Source of the DNA: Dokdonella_A sp051958935
GTDB lineage: Bacteria > Pseudomonadota > Gammaproteobacteria > Xanthomonadales > Rhodanobacteraceae
Assembly: GCF_051958935.1 (NCBI RefSeq)
Contig: NZ_JBQCFP010000104.1
Location: forward strand, 1 to 41,077
Length of the DNA: 41,077 bases
Direction of reading: 5' to 3'
In this document: one piece after another, positions 30,696 to 38,988 of the stretch
Layout: every line of letters begins with the position of its first letter
Numbering within the stretch: position 1 is the first letter of the stretch
The notes under the pieces: model-generated
What the model saw: the letters and a program-made list of their open reading frames with translations, nothing else
Databases searched by the model: none
What the model was told of the DNA's origin: nothing
Position numbers and translations under genes: made by a program

Positions 30696-32153
30696 ATGCG
30701 CATACTCACCGACGCTCTCACGTTCGACGACGTCCTGCTTGTTCCGGCCCACTCGGCCGTCCTTCCGCGCGACGTCGACCTCTCCACCCGGCTCACCCGC
30801 AGGATCCGCCTGAACCTGCCGATCATTTCGGCGGCGATGGACACCGTGACCGAGGCGCGCCTCGCGATCACGATGGCCCAGTGCGGCGGCATGGGCATCA
30901 TCCACAAGAACATGACGATCGAACGCCAGGCCGCCGAAGTGCGCCTGGTCAAGAAGTTCGAGGCCGGCGTGATCCGCGATCCGATCACGGTCGAACCGCT
31001 CACCTCGATCCGCGACGTCATGCAGCTGACCCGCCGCCACAACATCTCGGGCGTGCCCGTCGTCGAGGGCGAGCAACTCGTCGGCATCGTCACCAACCGC
31101 GACCTGCGCTTCGAGAAGAAGCCCGACGATCCGGTCAAGAACATCATGACGCGCAAGGAGCGCCTCATCACGGTCAAGGAAGGCGCCGAGGACGACGAAG
31201 TGCTCGCGCTGCTGCACAAGCACCGCATCGAGAAAGTCCTCGTCGTCGACGACGCGTTCCGCCTGCGCGGCCTCATCACGGTGAAGGACATCCAGAAGGC
31301 GCGCGACAACCCGAATGCATGCAAGGACGCGCACGAGCGCTTGCGCGTCGGCGCCGCGGTCGGTACCGGCGGCGACACCGAGCAGCGCATCGCCGCGCTC
31401 GTCGAAGCGGGCGTCGACGCGATCATCGTCGATACCGCGCACGGCCATTCGCAGGGCGTGATCGAACGCGTGCGCTGGGTACGCAGGCAGTTCCCGGACA
31501 TTTCGCTGATCGCCGGCAACATCGTCACCGCCGATGCCGCGCGTGCGCTGGTCGACGCCGGCGTCGATGCGGTCAAGGTCGGCGTCGGTCCCGGCTCGAT
31601 CTGCACCACGCGCATCGTCGCGGGTGTCGGCGTGCCGCAGATCTCCGCGGTCGCGATGGTCGCCAAGGCACTCGAAGGCAGCGACGTCGGCCTCATCGCC
31701 GACGGCGGCATCCGCTATTCGGGTGACATCGCCAAGGCGATCGCCGCCGGCGCGGACTGCGTGATGATCGGCGGCATGTTCGCCGGCACCGAGGAGGCGC
31801 CCGGCGAAGTCGAGCTCTACCAGGGCCGTTCGTACAAGAGCTATCGCGGCATGGGTTCGCTCGGCGCGATGGAGAAGGGTTCGAAGGATCGTTACTTCCA
31901 GGACGAGGCCGACTCCGACAAGCTCGTGCCCGAAGGCATCGAGGGCCGCGTGCCGTACCGCGGCCCGCTGCGCAACATCGTGCACCAGCTGTCCGGCGGC
32001 CTGCGCGCGTCGATGGGCTACGTCGGCTGCGCGACGATGGAGGAGATGCGAACGCGCCCGCAGTTCGTGCGCATCACCACCGCCGGCGTGCGCGAGTCGC
32101 ACGTGCACGACGTGACGATCACCAAGGAAGCTCCCAACTACCGCCTGGATTGA
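30696..32153 (+). CDS. guaB: IMP dehydrogenase
   Basis: This 485-residue enzyme is a TIM barrel interrupted by two CBS domains (about 92-205). The catalytic loop GVGPGSICTTRIVAGVG holds Cys303, with SAAMDTVTE near the start and the flap MGSLGAM. It oxidises IMP to XMP, the first committed step to GMP, using NAD; the CBS pair usually senses adenine and guanine nucleotides. guaA follows after one small gene, so the two GMP-synthesis genes are probably one operon. Confidence 0.97.
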   Translation: MRILTDALTFDDVLLVPAHSAVLPRDVDLSTRLTRRIRLNLPIISAAMDTVTEARLAITMAQCGGMGIIHKNMTIERQAAEVRLVKKFEAGVIRDPITVEPLTSIRDVMQLTRRHNISGVPVVEGEQLVGIVTNRDLRFEKKPDDPVKNIMTRKERLITVKEGAEDDEVLALLHKHRIEKVLVVDDAFRLRGLITVKDIQKARDNPNACKDAHERLRVGAAVGTGGDTEQRIAALVEAGVDAIIVDTAHGHSQGVIERVRWVRRQFPDISLIAGNIVTADAARALVDAGVDAVKVGVGPGSICTTRIVAGVGVPQISAVAMVAKALEGSDVGLIADGGIRYSGDIAKAIAAGADCVMIGGMFAGTEEAPGEVELYQGRSYKSYRGMGSLGAMEKGSKDRYFQDEADSDKLVPEGIEGRVPYRGPLRNIVHQLSGGLRASMGYVGCATMEEMRTRPQFVRITTAGVRESHVHDVTITKEAPNYRLD

Positions 32154-32155
32154 CC

Positions 32156-32767
32156 GTGCGCACCCCGCCGATGCTTCTCGCCGCGCTCATCGCCTCCACT
32201 GGGAGCGCGGCCAGCGACGAACCGCCGACGCAGCTGCGCGTCGAACTCGACGGCCGGCAGTACGTGACGACTGCGGGCGCCCCGCTCGACGTCGAGGTCG
32301 GCGGCACGAAGGCGAAGCTGCGCATCGACGAGCTGCCGTGGCGGCACTTCGCGCAAGGCTCGTTGCAGTTCGATTACCCGCGGCATTTCCCGTGGGAGAG
32401 CGATCCATCGCCGCCGCGCAGCTGGACGCTCGACGGCAACGACGCGGTGATCATGGTGTTCGAGCAGCCGCGCGGCCACGCGCGCACCGTGGACGACGTC
32501 GTGGCCGGTTTCGAGGAATCGCTCGGCTCGACCAAGCGCGCCGACCGCGCAAAGGCGGTGCTGCGCACCGAACGTGCCGGCACGCTGACCGGCGTCGCGT
32601 CGAAGGTGCGCGTCGCCGCGAGCACGATCAGCCACGAAGTCTTCGCGCTCGGCAAAGACGACCGCGCCTGGCTGCTCGTGCTGCAGGACGCGCTCGACGA
32701 GCAGGGCGACCACAGTTCCGAATACATCGAGATGCGCCAGCGTCTCGCCGCCACCTTGGAGTTCTGA
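32156..32767 (+). CDS. secreted protein of unknown function
   Basis: This 203-residue protein starts at GTG, two bases after the guaB stop, with a likely signal peptide (MRTPPMLLAALIASTGSAAS). The mature part has VELDGRQYVTTAGAPLDVEVGGTKAKLRI and FQ/FDYPRHFPWE-like stretches, mostly beta-strand in look. I do not recognise a family. Its place between guaB and guaA, with guaA only 3 bp on, means it is co-transcribed with them. ATG at 32171 is an alternative but would shorten the signal peptide. Confidence 0.7.
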   Translation: MRTPPMLLAALIASTGSAASDEPPTQLRVELDGRQYVTTAGAPLDVEVGGTKAKLRIDELPWRHFAQGSLQFDYPRHFPWESDPSPPRSWTLDGNDAVIMVFEQPRGHARTVDDVVAGFEESLGSTKRADRAKAVLRTERAGTLTGVASKVRVAASTISHEVFALGKDDRAWLLVLQDALDEQGDHSSEYIEMRQRLAATLEF

Positions 32768-32770
32768 TCC

Positions 32771-34351
32771 TTGGACCGCATCCACCAGGACCGCATCCTC
32801 ATCCTCGACTTCGGCGCGCAGTACACGCAGCTCATCGCGCGCCGCATCCGCGAACTCGGCGTCTACTGCGAGATCTGGGCGTGGGACCACGATCCCGCCG
32901 AGATCGCCGCTTGGGGCGCGAAGGGCATCATCTTCTCCGGCGGGCCGGAGTCGACCACGCTCGCGGGCGCGCCACGCGCGCCGCAGGAAGCGTTCGACAG
33001 CAACCTGCCGATCCTCGGCATCTGCTACGGCATGCAGACGATGGCCGCCCAGCTTGGCGGCGCGACCGAAGCGGCCGAGGCACGCGAGTTCGGTCATGCG
33101 CGCGTCGAGGTCGTCGCGAAGGACGCGCTGCTCGCGGGCCTCAGCGCCCATGCTCCCGCACCGGTGCTCGACGTGTGGAAGAGCCACGGCGACCACGTCG
33201 CCGCGGCGCCGCCCGGCTTCGTCGTGACCGCGAAAACCGATCGCATCCCGGTCGCCGCGATGGCGCACGAGGAGAAGCGCTGGTACGGCGTGCAGTTCCA
33301 TCCCGAAGTCACGCATACCAAGCAGGGCAATACGCTGCTCAAGCGCTTCGTGACCGAGATCTGCGGCTGCGAAACCCTATGGACCGCAGCCAACATCATC
33401 GAAGACCAGGTGGCGCGCGTGCGTGCGCAGGTCGGTGAGGACCGCGTGCTGCTCGGTCTCTCCGGCGGCGTCGATTCCTCGGTCGTCGCCGCGTTGCTGC
33501 ATCGCGCGATCGGCGATCGCCTCACCTGCGTGTTCGTCGACACCGGGCTCCTGCGCTGGCAGGAAGGCGACCAGGTCATGGCAACGATGGCCGCCGCTTC
33601 GAATGAACGCGGAATGGGCGTGCACGTCATCCGCGTCAACGCGGCCGATCGCTTTTACGGTGCGCTCGCCGGCGTCGAGGATCCGGAAGCCAAGCGCAAG
33701 ATCATCGGGCGCCTCTTCGTCGAGGTGTTCGACGAGGAGTCGCACAAGCTCGAAGGCGTGAAGTGGCTCGCGCAGGGCACGATCTATCCCGACGTGATCG
33801 AGTCGGCCGGCAGCAAGACCGGCAAGGCGCACGTGATCAAGTCGCACCACAACGTCGGCGGCCTCCCCGAGCAGATGAAGCTCAAGCTCGTCGAGCCGCT
33901 GCGCGAGCTGTTCAAGGACGAGGTGCGCCGCATCGGCGTCGAACTCGGCCTGCCGCGCGCAATGGTCTACCGCCACCCGTTCCCGGGCCCCGGCCTCGGC
34001 GTGCGAATCCTCGGCGAAGTGAAACGTGAGTACGCCGAAATCCTCGCGCGCGCCGACGCGATCTTCATCGAGGAACTGCGCAAGGCCGACCTCTACGACC
34101 GCACGAGCCAGGCCTTCGCCGTGTTCCTGCCCGTGAAGTCCGTCGGCGTGGTCGGGGATGCGCGCGCCTACGAGTGGGTGATCGCACTGCGCGCGGTCGA
34201 GACGATCGACTTCATGACCGCGCACTGGGCGCACCTGCCGTACGACTTCCTCGGCTTGGTCTCCAACCGCATCATCAACGAGATCCCGCACGTCTCGCGC
34301 GTCGTCTACGACATCAGCGGCAAGCCGCCCGCGACGATCGAGTGGGAGTGA
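32771..34351 (+). CDS. guaA: GMP synthase (glutamine-hydrolysing)
   Basis: This 526-residue enzyme has a glutaminase domain with Cys85 (GICYGMQ) and the His-Glu of GVQFHPEV, the ATP pyrophosphatase loop GLSGGVDSS, and the C-terminal dimer domain ending PPATIEWE. It converts XMP to GMP with glutamine and ATP. The start is TTG at 32771, with GGAG nine bases upstream; no ATG fits, since the family begins just before the ILILDFGAQYTQ strand. The stop touches the following tadA start region. Confidence 0.97.
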   Translation: MDRIHQDRILILDFGAQYTQLIARRIRELGVYCEIWAWDHDPAEIAAWGAKGIIFSGGPESTTLAGAPRAPQEAFDSNLPILGICYGMQTMAAQLGGATEAAEAREFGHARVEVVAKDALLAGLSAHAPAPVLDVWKSHGDHVAAAPPGFVVTAKTDRIPVAAMAHEEKRWYGVQFHPEVTHTKQGNTLLKRFVTEICGCETLWTAANIIEDQVARVRAQVGEDRVLLGLSGGVDSSVVAALLHRAIGDRLTCVFVDTGLLRWQEGDQVMATMAAASNERGMGVHVIRVNAADRFYGALAGVEDPEAKRKIIGRLFVEVFDEESHKLEGVKWLAQGTIYPDVIESAGSKTGKAHVIKSHHNVGGLPEQMKLKLVEPLRELFKDEVRRIGVELGLPRAMVYRHPFPGPGLGVRILGEVKREYAEILARADAIFIEELRKADLYDRTSQAFAVFLPVKSVGVVGDARAYEWVIALRAVETIDFMTAHWAHLPYDFLGLVSNRIINEIPHVSRVVYDISGKPPATIEWE

Positions 34352-34362
34352 GCGCCGCGGCG

Positions 34363-34848
34363 ATGACGCGACGCGATGCGAGCGCGGCAGGTCAGGCGGA
34401 TGCCGACGTCGTCTGGATGCGGCGCGCGCTCGAGCTCGCGCGCCATGCCGAGGAGCACGACGGCGAAGTGCCGGTCGGCGCCGTGCTCGTGCTCGACGAC
34501 GCGATCGTCGGCGAAGGCTGGAACCGCAACATCACGCTCGACGACCCGACTGCGCATGCAGAAGTGCAGGCGCTGCGCGATGCCGGCCGGCGCCTGCGCA
34601 ACTACCGCTTTCCCGGTTCGACGCTGTACGTCACGCTCGAGCCGTGCGTGATGTGCGCGGGCGCGATCATCCATGCGCGCGTCGCGCGCGTCGTCTACGG
34701 CGCGACCGACCCGAAGACGGGCGCCGCGGGCAGCGTGTTCGACACGCTCGTCAGCGATCGCCACAACCATCGCACCGCCGTCGCCGGCGGCGTGCTCGCC
34801 GAGGACGCGTCAGGAATGCTCACGCGCTTCTTCCGCTCGCGGCGTTGA
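34363..34848 (+). CDS. tadA: tRNA-specific adenosine deaminase
   Basis: This 161-residue deaminase has the zinc motif HAE (His65-Glu67) and PCVMC (Cys95, Cys98), with GEVPVGAVLV before them and AGSVFDTL after. TadA changes A34 of tRNA-Arg to inosine so that one tRNA reads several codons. GTG at 34348, overlapping the guaA stop, is in frame and may be the true start, adding five residues. It meets the DUF488 gene tail to tail with five bases between. Confidence 0.95.
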   Translation: MTRRDASAAGQADADVVWMRRALELARHAEEHDGEVPVGAVLVLDDAIVGEGWNRNITLDDPTAHAEVQALRDAGRRLRNYRFPGSTLYVTLEPCVMCAGAIIHARVARVVYGATDPKTGAAGSVFDTLVSDRHNHRTAVAGGVLAEDASGMLTRFFRSRR

Positions 34849-34853
34849 GCGTG

Positions 34854-35387
34854 CTACGGCGGCGGATACACGACCGTGCCGTCGGCGCGCACGGGCGCGC
34901 CCGGCGTGAGCTTCGCATGATCGATGCGGCCCTGGCCCATGATGTGTTCCACCGTTTCGCCTGCCGCAATCAAGTAATCGGTGATGATGCGCCGATGGCA
35001 GCGCCACCACACCGCTTCCGAACACATGATCGCGCAGCGCTCGTCGCGACCCGCGGCGATCAGGTATTCGAGGCCCGCGCGGAATTCAGCGGAGAGTGCA
35101 TGGTCGGCGTAGTTGTGGAAGCTGCGGTGGGTCCAATATGCATTGAGCTCCGGCGGCACGTCCGTGCGCTTGCCGCGGCGGCCTCCGAGCGCGTCGACGT
35201 GCTCGTACGCGATCTCAGCATCCGCGAGCGCCGCGGGCAGCGTGTCTTCGTTGAACTGCGGATTCGTCCGCGATCGCGGCAACTTGCGCACGTCGACGAT
35301 GCGCGAGACCCGTGGGCCGCGCAGCAGTTCGACGAACGCCTCGAGGCTGCGCGTGGAATGGCCGATCGTGAAGTAGGGCAGGCGCAC
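34854..35387 (-). CDS. DUF488 family protein
   Basis: This 177-residue protein opens with LPYFTIGHSTRSLEAFVELL, then VDVRKLPRSRTNPQFN, and holds CSEAVWWRCHRRIITDYL. All three stretches are typical of DUF488. The family is common in bacteria and its function is unsettled; the conserved Cys and Arg-rich core hint at an enzyme. The start is GTG at 35387. It is nine bases downstream of the DUF2945 gene and probably co-transcribed. Confidence 0.9.
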   Translation of the reverse strand: MRLPYFTIGHSTRSLEAFVELLRGPRVSRIVDVRKLPRSRTNPQFNEDTLPAALADAEIAYEHVDALGGRRGKRTDVPPELNAYWTHRSFHNYADHALSAEFRAGLEYLIAAGRDERCAIMCSEAVWWRCHRRIITDYLIAAGETVEHIMGQGRIDHAKLTPGAPVRADGTVVYPPP

Positions 35388-35396
35388 GCAGCACGC

Positions 35397-35609
35397 TCAG
35401 CGCACGTGTTCGAGCACGCGGCCCTTGTGCGCGGCGACGTGGTCGGTGCGGTCGCTCCTGATCTCGTACTGAGGTTCGTCGGCGCTCGCGCGGTGGCGGT
35501 GGCCCTTGTAGTCGAAATCGTGCGTGTGCACGGCGATGATCGTGCCGGTGACGTGGCCGGCTTCGAAATTCCAACGGACGTGATCGCCGACCTTGAACGT
35601 CTTCTTCAT
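35397..35609 (-). CDS. DUF2945 (HVA1/Tudor-like) small protein
   Basis: This 70-residue protein, MKKTFKVGDHVRWNFEAGHV to HKGRVLEHVR, fits the DUF2945 family. The GDHVRWNFEAGHVTG strand, the middle DYKGHRHRAS and the DEPQYEIRSD-TDHVAAHK end are all there. Members are small cytoplasmic proteins related to fungal hypervirulence-associated Tudor domains; the role is unknown. It is first in a two-gene unit with DUF488 and divergent from the UDG gene. Confidence 0.88.
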   Translation of the reverse strand: MKKTFKVGDHVRWNFEAGHVTGTIIAVHTHDFDYKGHRHRASADEPQYEIRSDRTDHVAAHKGRVLEHVR

Positions 35610-35654
35610 CGCACGCCTCGTTCCGATACGGCCGTGACCGGCCGCATGTGGCGA

Positions 35655-35660
35655 TACCAT
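35655..35660 (+). promoter_or_regulatory. -10 box before the UDG leader ORF
   Basis: TACCAT ends six bases before an ATG at 35667, the same leaderless spacing as at 761, 29844 and 39555. Confidence 0.45.
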
Positions 35661-35666
35661 AGCGCC

Positions 35667-35735
35667 ATGCACGTGAACGGTTCGCATCGTCGCCGGTCGC
35701 GCTCGCTCCGGTCCAACGTGCCCGGCATCCGATGA
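35667..35735 (+). CDS. possible 22-residue leader peptide
   Basis: A short frame (MHVNGSHRRRSRS, ending in VPGIR) starts at the predicted transcription start and ends in TGA at 35733-35735, overlapping the UDG ATG as ATGA. It is rich in Arg. It may be a leader peptide that couples translation to the glycosylase. Coding is unproven; codon use cannot be tested on 22 codons. Confidence 0.4.
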   Translation: MHVNGSHRRRSRSLRSNVPGIR

Positions 35736-36328
35736 GCACCCGAGCCGCCCTCGACGCGCTCGGGTCGCTGCTCGCGGAGATCCGCGCATGCCGCGCCTGC
35801 GCCGCGAACCTGCCGCTCGGGCCACGCCCCGTGCTGCAGGCGCAGGCCGGCGCGCGCATCCTCATCGTCGGCCAGGCGCCCGGGGCGCGCGTGCATGCGA
35901 GCGGCATCCCGTGGGACGACGCGAGCGGAAAGCGCCTGCGCGAGTGGCTCGGCGTCGACGCAACCACGTTCTACGACGCGTCGAGGTTCGCGATCGTGCC
36001 CATGGGTTTCTGTTACCCGGGTCGTGACCGTGGCGGCGACAATCCGCCGCGCCCCGAATGCGCGCCGCTCTGGCTCGACCGTTTGCTCGCGCAGCTGCCG
36101 GCGGTCCGCCTGACCCTGCTCATCGGCCAGTACGCGCAGCAGCGTTTCCTCGGTACCACGCGCAAGCCTTCGCTCACCGATACCGTGCGCGCGTGGCGCG
36201 ACTACGGCGCGGCCGTGCTGCCTCTGCCACATCCGTCGCCGCGCAACCAGGCCTGGCTCAAGCGCAATCCGTGGTTCGAAGCGGACGTGGTGCCGGAGCT
36301 TCGAGCGCGCGTGGCGACCCAGCGCTAG
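35732..36328 (+). CDS. uracil-DNA glycosylase family protein, probably with an Fe-S cluster
   Basis: This 198-residue protein has the glycosylase motifs IVGQAPGARVH (residues 45-55) and LPHPSPRN near 170. Four cysteines, C20, C23, C94 and C110, follow the C-x2-C ... C-x15-C pattern of Fe-S uracil-DNA glycosylases (families 4 and 5). The enzyme probably removes uracil from DNA. Substrate range and the family number are not settled by sequence. The ATG overlaps a possible leader ORF. Confidence 0.82.
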   Translation: MSTRAALDALGSLLAEIRACRACAANLPLGPRPVLQAQAGARILIVGQAPGARVHASGIPWDDASGKRLREWLGVDATTFYDASRFAIVPMGFCYPGRDRGGDNPPRPECAPLWLDRLLAQLPAVRLTLLIGQYAQQRFLGTTRKPSLTDTVRAWRDYGAAVLPLPHPSPRNQAWLKRNPWFEADVVPELRARVATQR

Positions 36329-36465
36329 GCCGGATGCAGCTGTTCCGCGACCGTACGCGTCGGCGCCCGCCACTGCGTGCCCTGTCCCGGCTTCTAGGGT
36401 CGAATCATGCTCGGTAGCGCGAGCAGCGTTCCGTCAGGCGGGAAGCCGTTTTTCGCTCAATGCGA

Positions 36466-37353
36466 TCACGCGTGATGCCGGGGCGGCGCAGGCCGGTCGT
36501 CGTTCGACCGGGGGCGCGTGATGCTCCGGCGCACGAGTACGCCGATGGTCGCGGCGACGATGAGGATCGTCAGGACGGAATTTTCGGGCCCGAATGCGCC
36601 GCCGGTGAGCCAGGTCGGTCCGTGGTCGACCGTCAGCAGCGGGGCGGCGTCGAGCCATTCCTCGAGTCCCGACAGCGGAGCGCCGCTGAGCACGATCGCG
36701 AAGTTCCACGTCGCGTGATGGAACGTGACGAACCAGAGGTTGCGCGTTCGCGCGAACAGCAGAGTCCAGAAGCCGCCGATCACGCCGACCGAGACGAAGG
36801 TCGTCACGAGCGCCGGCATGGTGCTGCCTTCGCCGAGGTTCGACAGATGCACGACCGCGAACACGAGCGCGGTGGCGACGATCGCGACCGCCGTTCCCAG
36901 GGCGCGCTCCAGCTGGCGGAACAGCACGCCGCGGAACACGACTTCTTCCAGCATCGCCGCGATGAGGATGACGACGGCGTCACCCGGCAGCGCGTCCTGC
37001 CATCCGCGCCATGTCGCCTGGTACGCGCCGGTTGCGAACAGCACGAGTATGGGCGGCGCGATCATCGCGACTCCCGTGACGATGCCGCCGCCGATCGCGC
37101 GTGGGGCAGGCGACAACTCGGTCGCCACGCGCCGTTCGCGTAATGTCACGAATGCCCAGTACGCGAACAGGATGCCGAACGCCGCGCCGCCGCGACGCAG
37201 GAAGGCTGCAGCGAGCGAATCGGCAGCGAGGCCGAAGGGCCCGGTCAGGGCCGGTACTACCGCGAATCGGATCGCGCCGAACGCGAGCGCGATGAGGCCG
37301 AGCCCGAGCACGAGATCGGCAGCCGACTGAAGCAGGGAACGTATTCTCGACAA
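36466..37353 (-). CDS. CPBP family intramembrane protease
   Basis: This 295-residue membrane protein shows all three CPBP (Abi) motifs: EExxxR at 136-141 (LEEVVFRGVLF), FxxxH with His169 (FAVVHLSN) and HxxxN at 213-217 (HHATWNF). These residues form the metal or glutamate site of Rce1-type prenyl-protein proteases. Six to eight hydrophobic helices are visible. The start is TTG at 37353, with GGAG six bases away; no ATG fits the frame nearby. Its target is unknown. It is divergent from the LysR gene, which may control it. Confidence 0.88.
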   Translation of the reverse strand: MSRIRSLLQSAADLVLGLGLIALAFGAIRFAVVPALTGPFGLAADSLAAAFLRRGGAAFGILFAYWAFVTLRERRVATELSPAPRAIGGGIVTGVAMIAPPILVLFATGAYQATWRGWQDALPGDAVVILIAAMLEEVVFRGVLFRQLERALGTAVAIVATALVFAVVHLSNLGEGSTMPALVTTFVSVGVIGGFWTLLFARTRNLWFVTFHHATWNFAIVLSGAPLSGLEEWLDAAPLLTVDHGPTWLTGGAFGPENSVLTILIVAATIGVLVRRSITRPRSNDDRPAPPRHHA

Positions 37354-37460
37354 GGCATTCTCCGGGCGTTGTGACGGCCGCGCTGTGGATGCGCGTTGCG
37401 GCGCCACGCTAGTCGATCGGCGCGCAGGCTTGGAATCGCCATGGACGAATGATGCTCGTG

Positions 37461-37466
37461 CATAAT
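37461..37466 (+). promoter_or_regulatory. candidate -10 box of the LysR gene
   Basis: CATAAT would start a message about seven bases before the ATG at 37480. It lies inside TGCA-TAAT-TGCA, an inverted repeat that might be a regulator site in the divergent region. Confidence 0.35.
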
Positions 37467-37479
37467 TGCATGGCCGCTC

Positions 37480-38358
37480 ATGCATCCGAGGCATTGCGTG
37501 GAATGGAATGACCTGCGCGTGTTCCTCGCCGTCGCGCGCGAGGGTTCGCTCGGCGCGGCCGCGCGCAAGCTCGGACAGAGCCAGCCGACGCTCGGGCGGC
37601 GGCTGCGCGCGCTCGAATCCGCCACGGGCCACAGCCTCTTTCAGCGCACGCCGAAGGGCTTCGTGCTCACGCACGAAGGAGGGGCCGTGCTCGCCAGCGC
37701 GCAGCGCATGGAACAGGAGGCGCTGACGATCGAGCGCACGCTCGCCGGAGCAGGGCAGGAGCTCGACGGCTTCCTGCGCGCGACCTCGTCGGAATGGTTC
37801 GGCACCACCGTGCTCGCGCCGGTCTTCGCGGGGTTTGCGCAGCAACACCCCGGTGTCACGATCGAACTCCTGACCGAGGGGCGCCTGCTCAGCCTGACCC
37901 GGCGCGAGGCCGACCTCGCGTTCCGCATCCGCCCGTTCGACGAACCGGACGTGGTATCGCGCCGACTGTTGCGCACGAGCTATCGCGTATACGCCAAGCG
38001 CGGCCTCCAGCGACCGCGAGCGGGCGACGGCGCCGGCACCGACCTCATCGTCATGGACACCTCGTTCAACGGCATCCCCGACGACGGCTGGCTCCCGGCC
38101 ATGTTGCCGCGTGCGAAGATCGCTTTCCGGAGCAACAGCCGCGACGTGCAGGCGCGCATGTGCGCGCTTGGCTGCGGCCTCGCCGTGCTCCCGCAATCGC
38201 TCGGTGATCGCACGCCGGGCATCGCGCCCGTCGACCTCGGCGAAGCGCCGCCAAGTCGCGACACCTGGATGGGTTATCACCGAGACTTGCGCAAGCTCAA
38301 ACGCCTGCGTGCGTTGATCGACTGGGTGGTTGCGCACCTCGCGACGCCGGGCGCCTGA
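37480..38358 (+). CDS. LysR-family transcriptional regulator
   Basis: This 292-residue protein has the LysR helix-turn-helix at about residues 9-68 (WNDLRVFLAVAREGSLGAAARKLGQSQPTLGRRLRALE) and a periplasmic-binding-like effector domain from about 95 on. It is divergent from the CPBP protease, the usual arrangement for a LysR target, but no ligand can be named. The start MHPRHCVEWND might instead be GTG at 37498, six codons in, giving a start just before EWNDLRVFL. Confidence 0.88.
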   Translation: MHPRHCVEWNDLRVFLAVAREGSLGAAARKLGQSQPTLGRRLRALESATGHSLFQRTPKGFVLTHEGGAVLASAQRMEQEALTIERTLAGAGQELDGFLRATSSEWFGTTVLAPVFAGFAQQHPGVTIELLTEGRLLSLTRREADLAFRIRPFDEPDVVSRRLLRTSYRVYAKRGLQRPRAGDGAGTDLIVMDTSFNGIPDDGWLPAMLPRAKIAFRSNSRDVQARMCALGCGLAVLPQSLGDRTPGIAPVDLGEAPPSRDTWMGYHRDLRKLKRLRALIDWVVAHLATPGA

Positions 38359-38452
38359 AGCCGCGCCGCGTGTCCTGATCGCGCGACGAACGGGGACAGG
38401 GCTCGACGCGGCCGAGCGCCACGTCGATCCAAACGGCACGAGCGCGGTCGAC

Positions 38453-38493
38453 TTGACGCAGGTCAATGAAGCGCGACCACAGCGGCGTAGCGT
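38453..38493 (+). promoter_or_regulatory. ANR/FNR-type box and -10 box of the usp pair
   Basis: TTGAC-GCAG-GTCAA (38453-38466) is a perfect palindrome of the FNR/ANR/FixK type. TAGCGT (38488-38493) gives a start near 38500, putting the box at about -41, the class II activator position. Low oxygen probably turns the stress proteins on. Confidence 0.6.
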
Positions 38494-38538
38494 GGATTTG
38501 CCGGCGAGCCCGCTGTTCGCCATTCGGAGAAGCCCGCC

Positions 38539-38976
38539 ATGTTCCAGCGCATCCTCGTTCCGACCGATGGTTCCGAGCTGTCGAACAAGGCCGTACGCGC
38601 CGCGATACGCCTTGCGGCTGGCACGGGCGCGCGCCTTGTCGCGTTCCACGCGATCCCGAAGTTCCGCACGTTCACGTTCGATGCGCAGATGCTCGAGGGC
38701 ACCGCCGGCGAATATCGTGCGGCAGCGGTCGCGCGCGCGCGCACCGTGCTCGCCGGCATCGCCACGGAGGCGAGTAAGGCGGGCGTACCCTGCGACACCG
38801 CGCACGTGTCGAGCGACCAGCCGTGGGCGGCGATTATCCGCGAGGCGAAACGCAAGCGTTGCGATCTCGTCCTCATGGCCTCGCATGGGCGCAAGGGGTT
38901 GCAGGGCGTGCTGCTCGGAAGCGAGACGCAGAAGGTGCTCACCCACAGTACCGTGCCCGTGCTCGTCTACCGCTGA
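38539..38976 (+). CDS. universal stress protein (first of tandem pair)
   Basis: This 145-residue UspA protein starts MFQRILVPTDGSELSNKAVRAA and ends with the nucleotide-binding loop ASHGRKGLQGVLLGSETQKVL, which fits the ASHG-x9-GS form seen in ATP-binding members. Such proteins help survival under starvation or low oxygen. GGAGAAG lies about eight bases upstream. It shares a transcript with the second copy 12 bp on, behind an FNR-like box. Confidence 0.93.
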   Translation: MFQRILVPTDGSELSNKAVRAAIRLAAGTGARLVAFHAIPKFRTFTFDAQMLEGTAGEYRAAAVARARTVLAGIATEASKAGVPCDTAHVSSDQPWAAIIREAKRKRCDLVLMASHGRKGLQGVLLGSETQKVLTHSTVPVLVYR

Positions 38977-38988
38977 GCAGGTGTCGCC

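Noticed and set aside
37441..37480. LysR T-N11-A operator in the divergent region
   Set aside because: TGCA-TAAT-TGCA gives T-N10-A, one base short, and TGCA is palindromic by itself, so the match has little weight.
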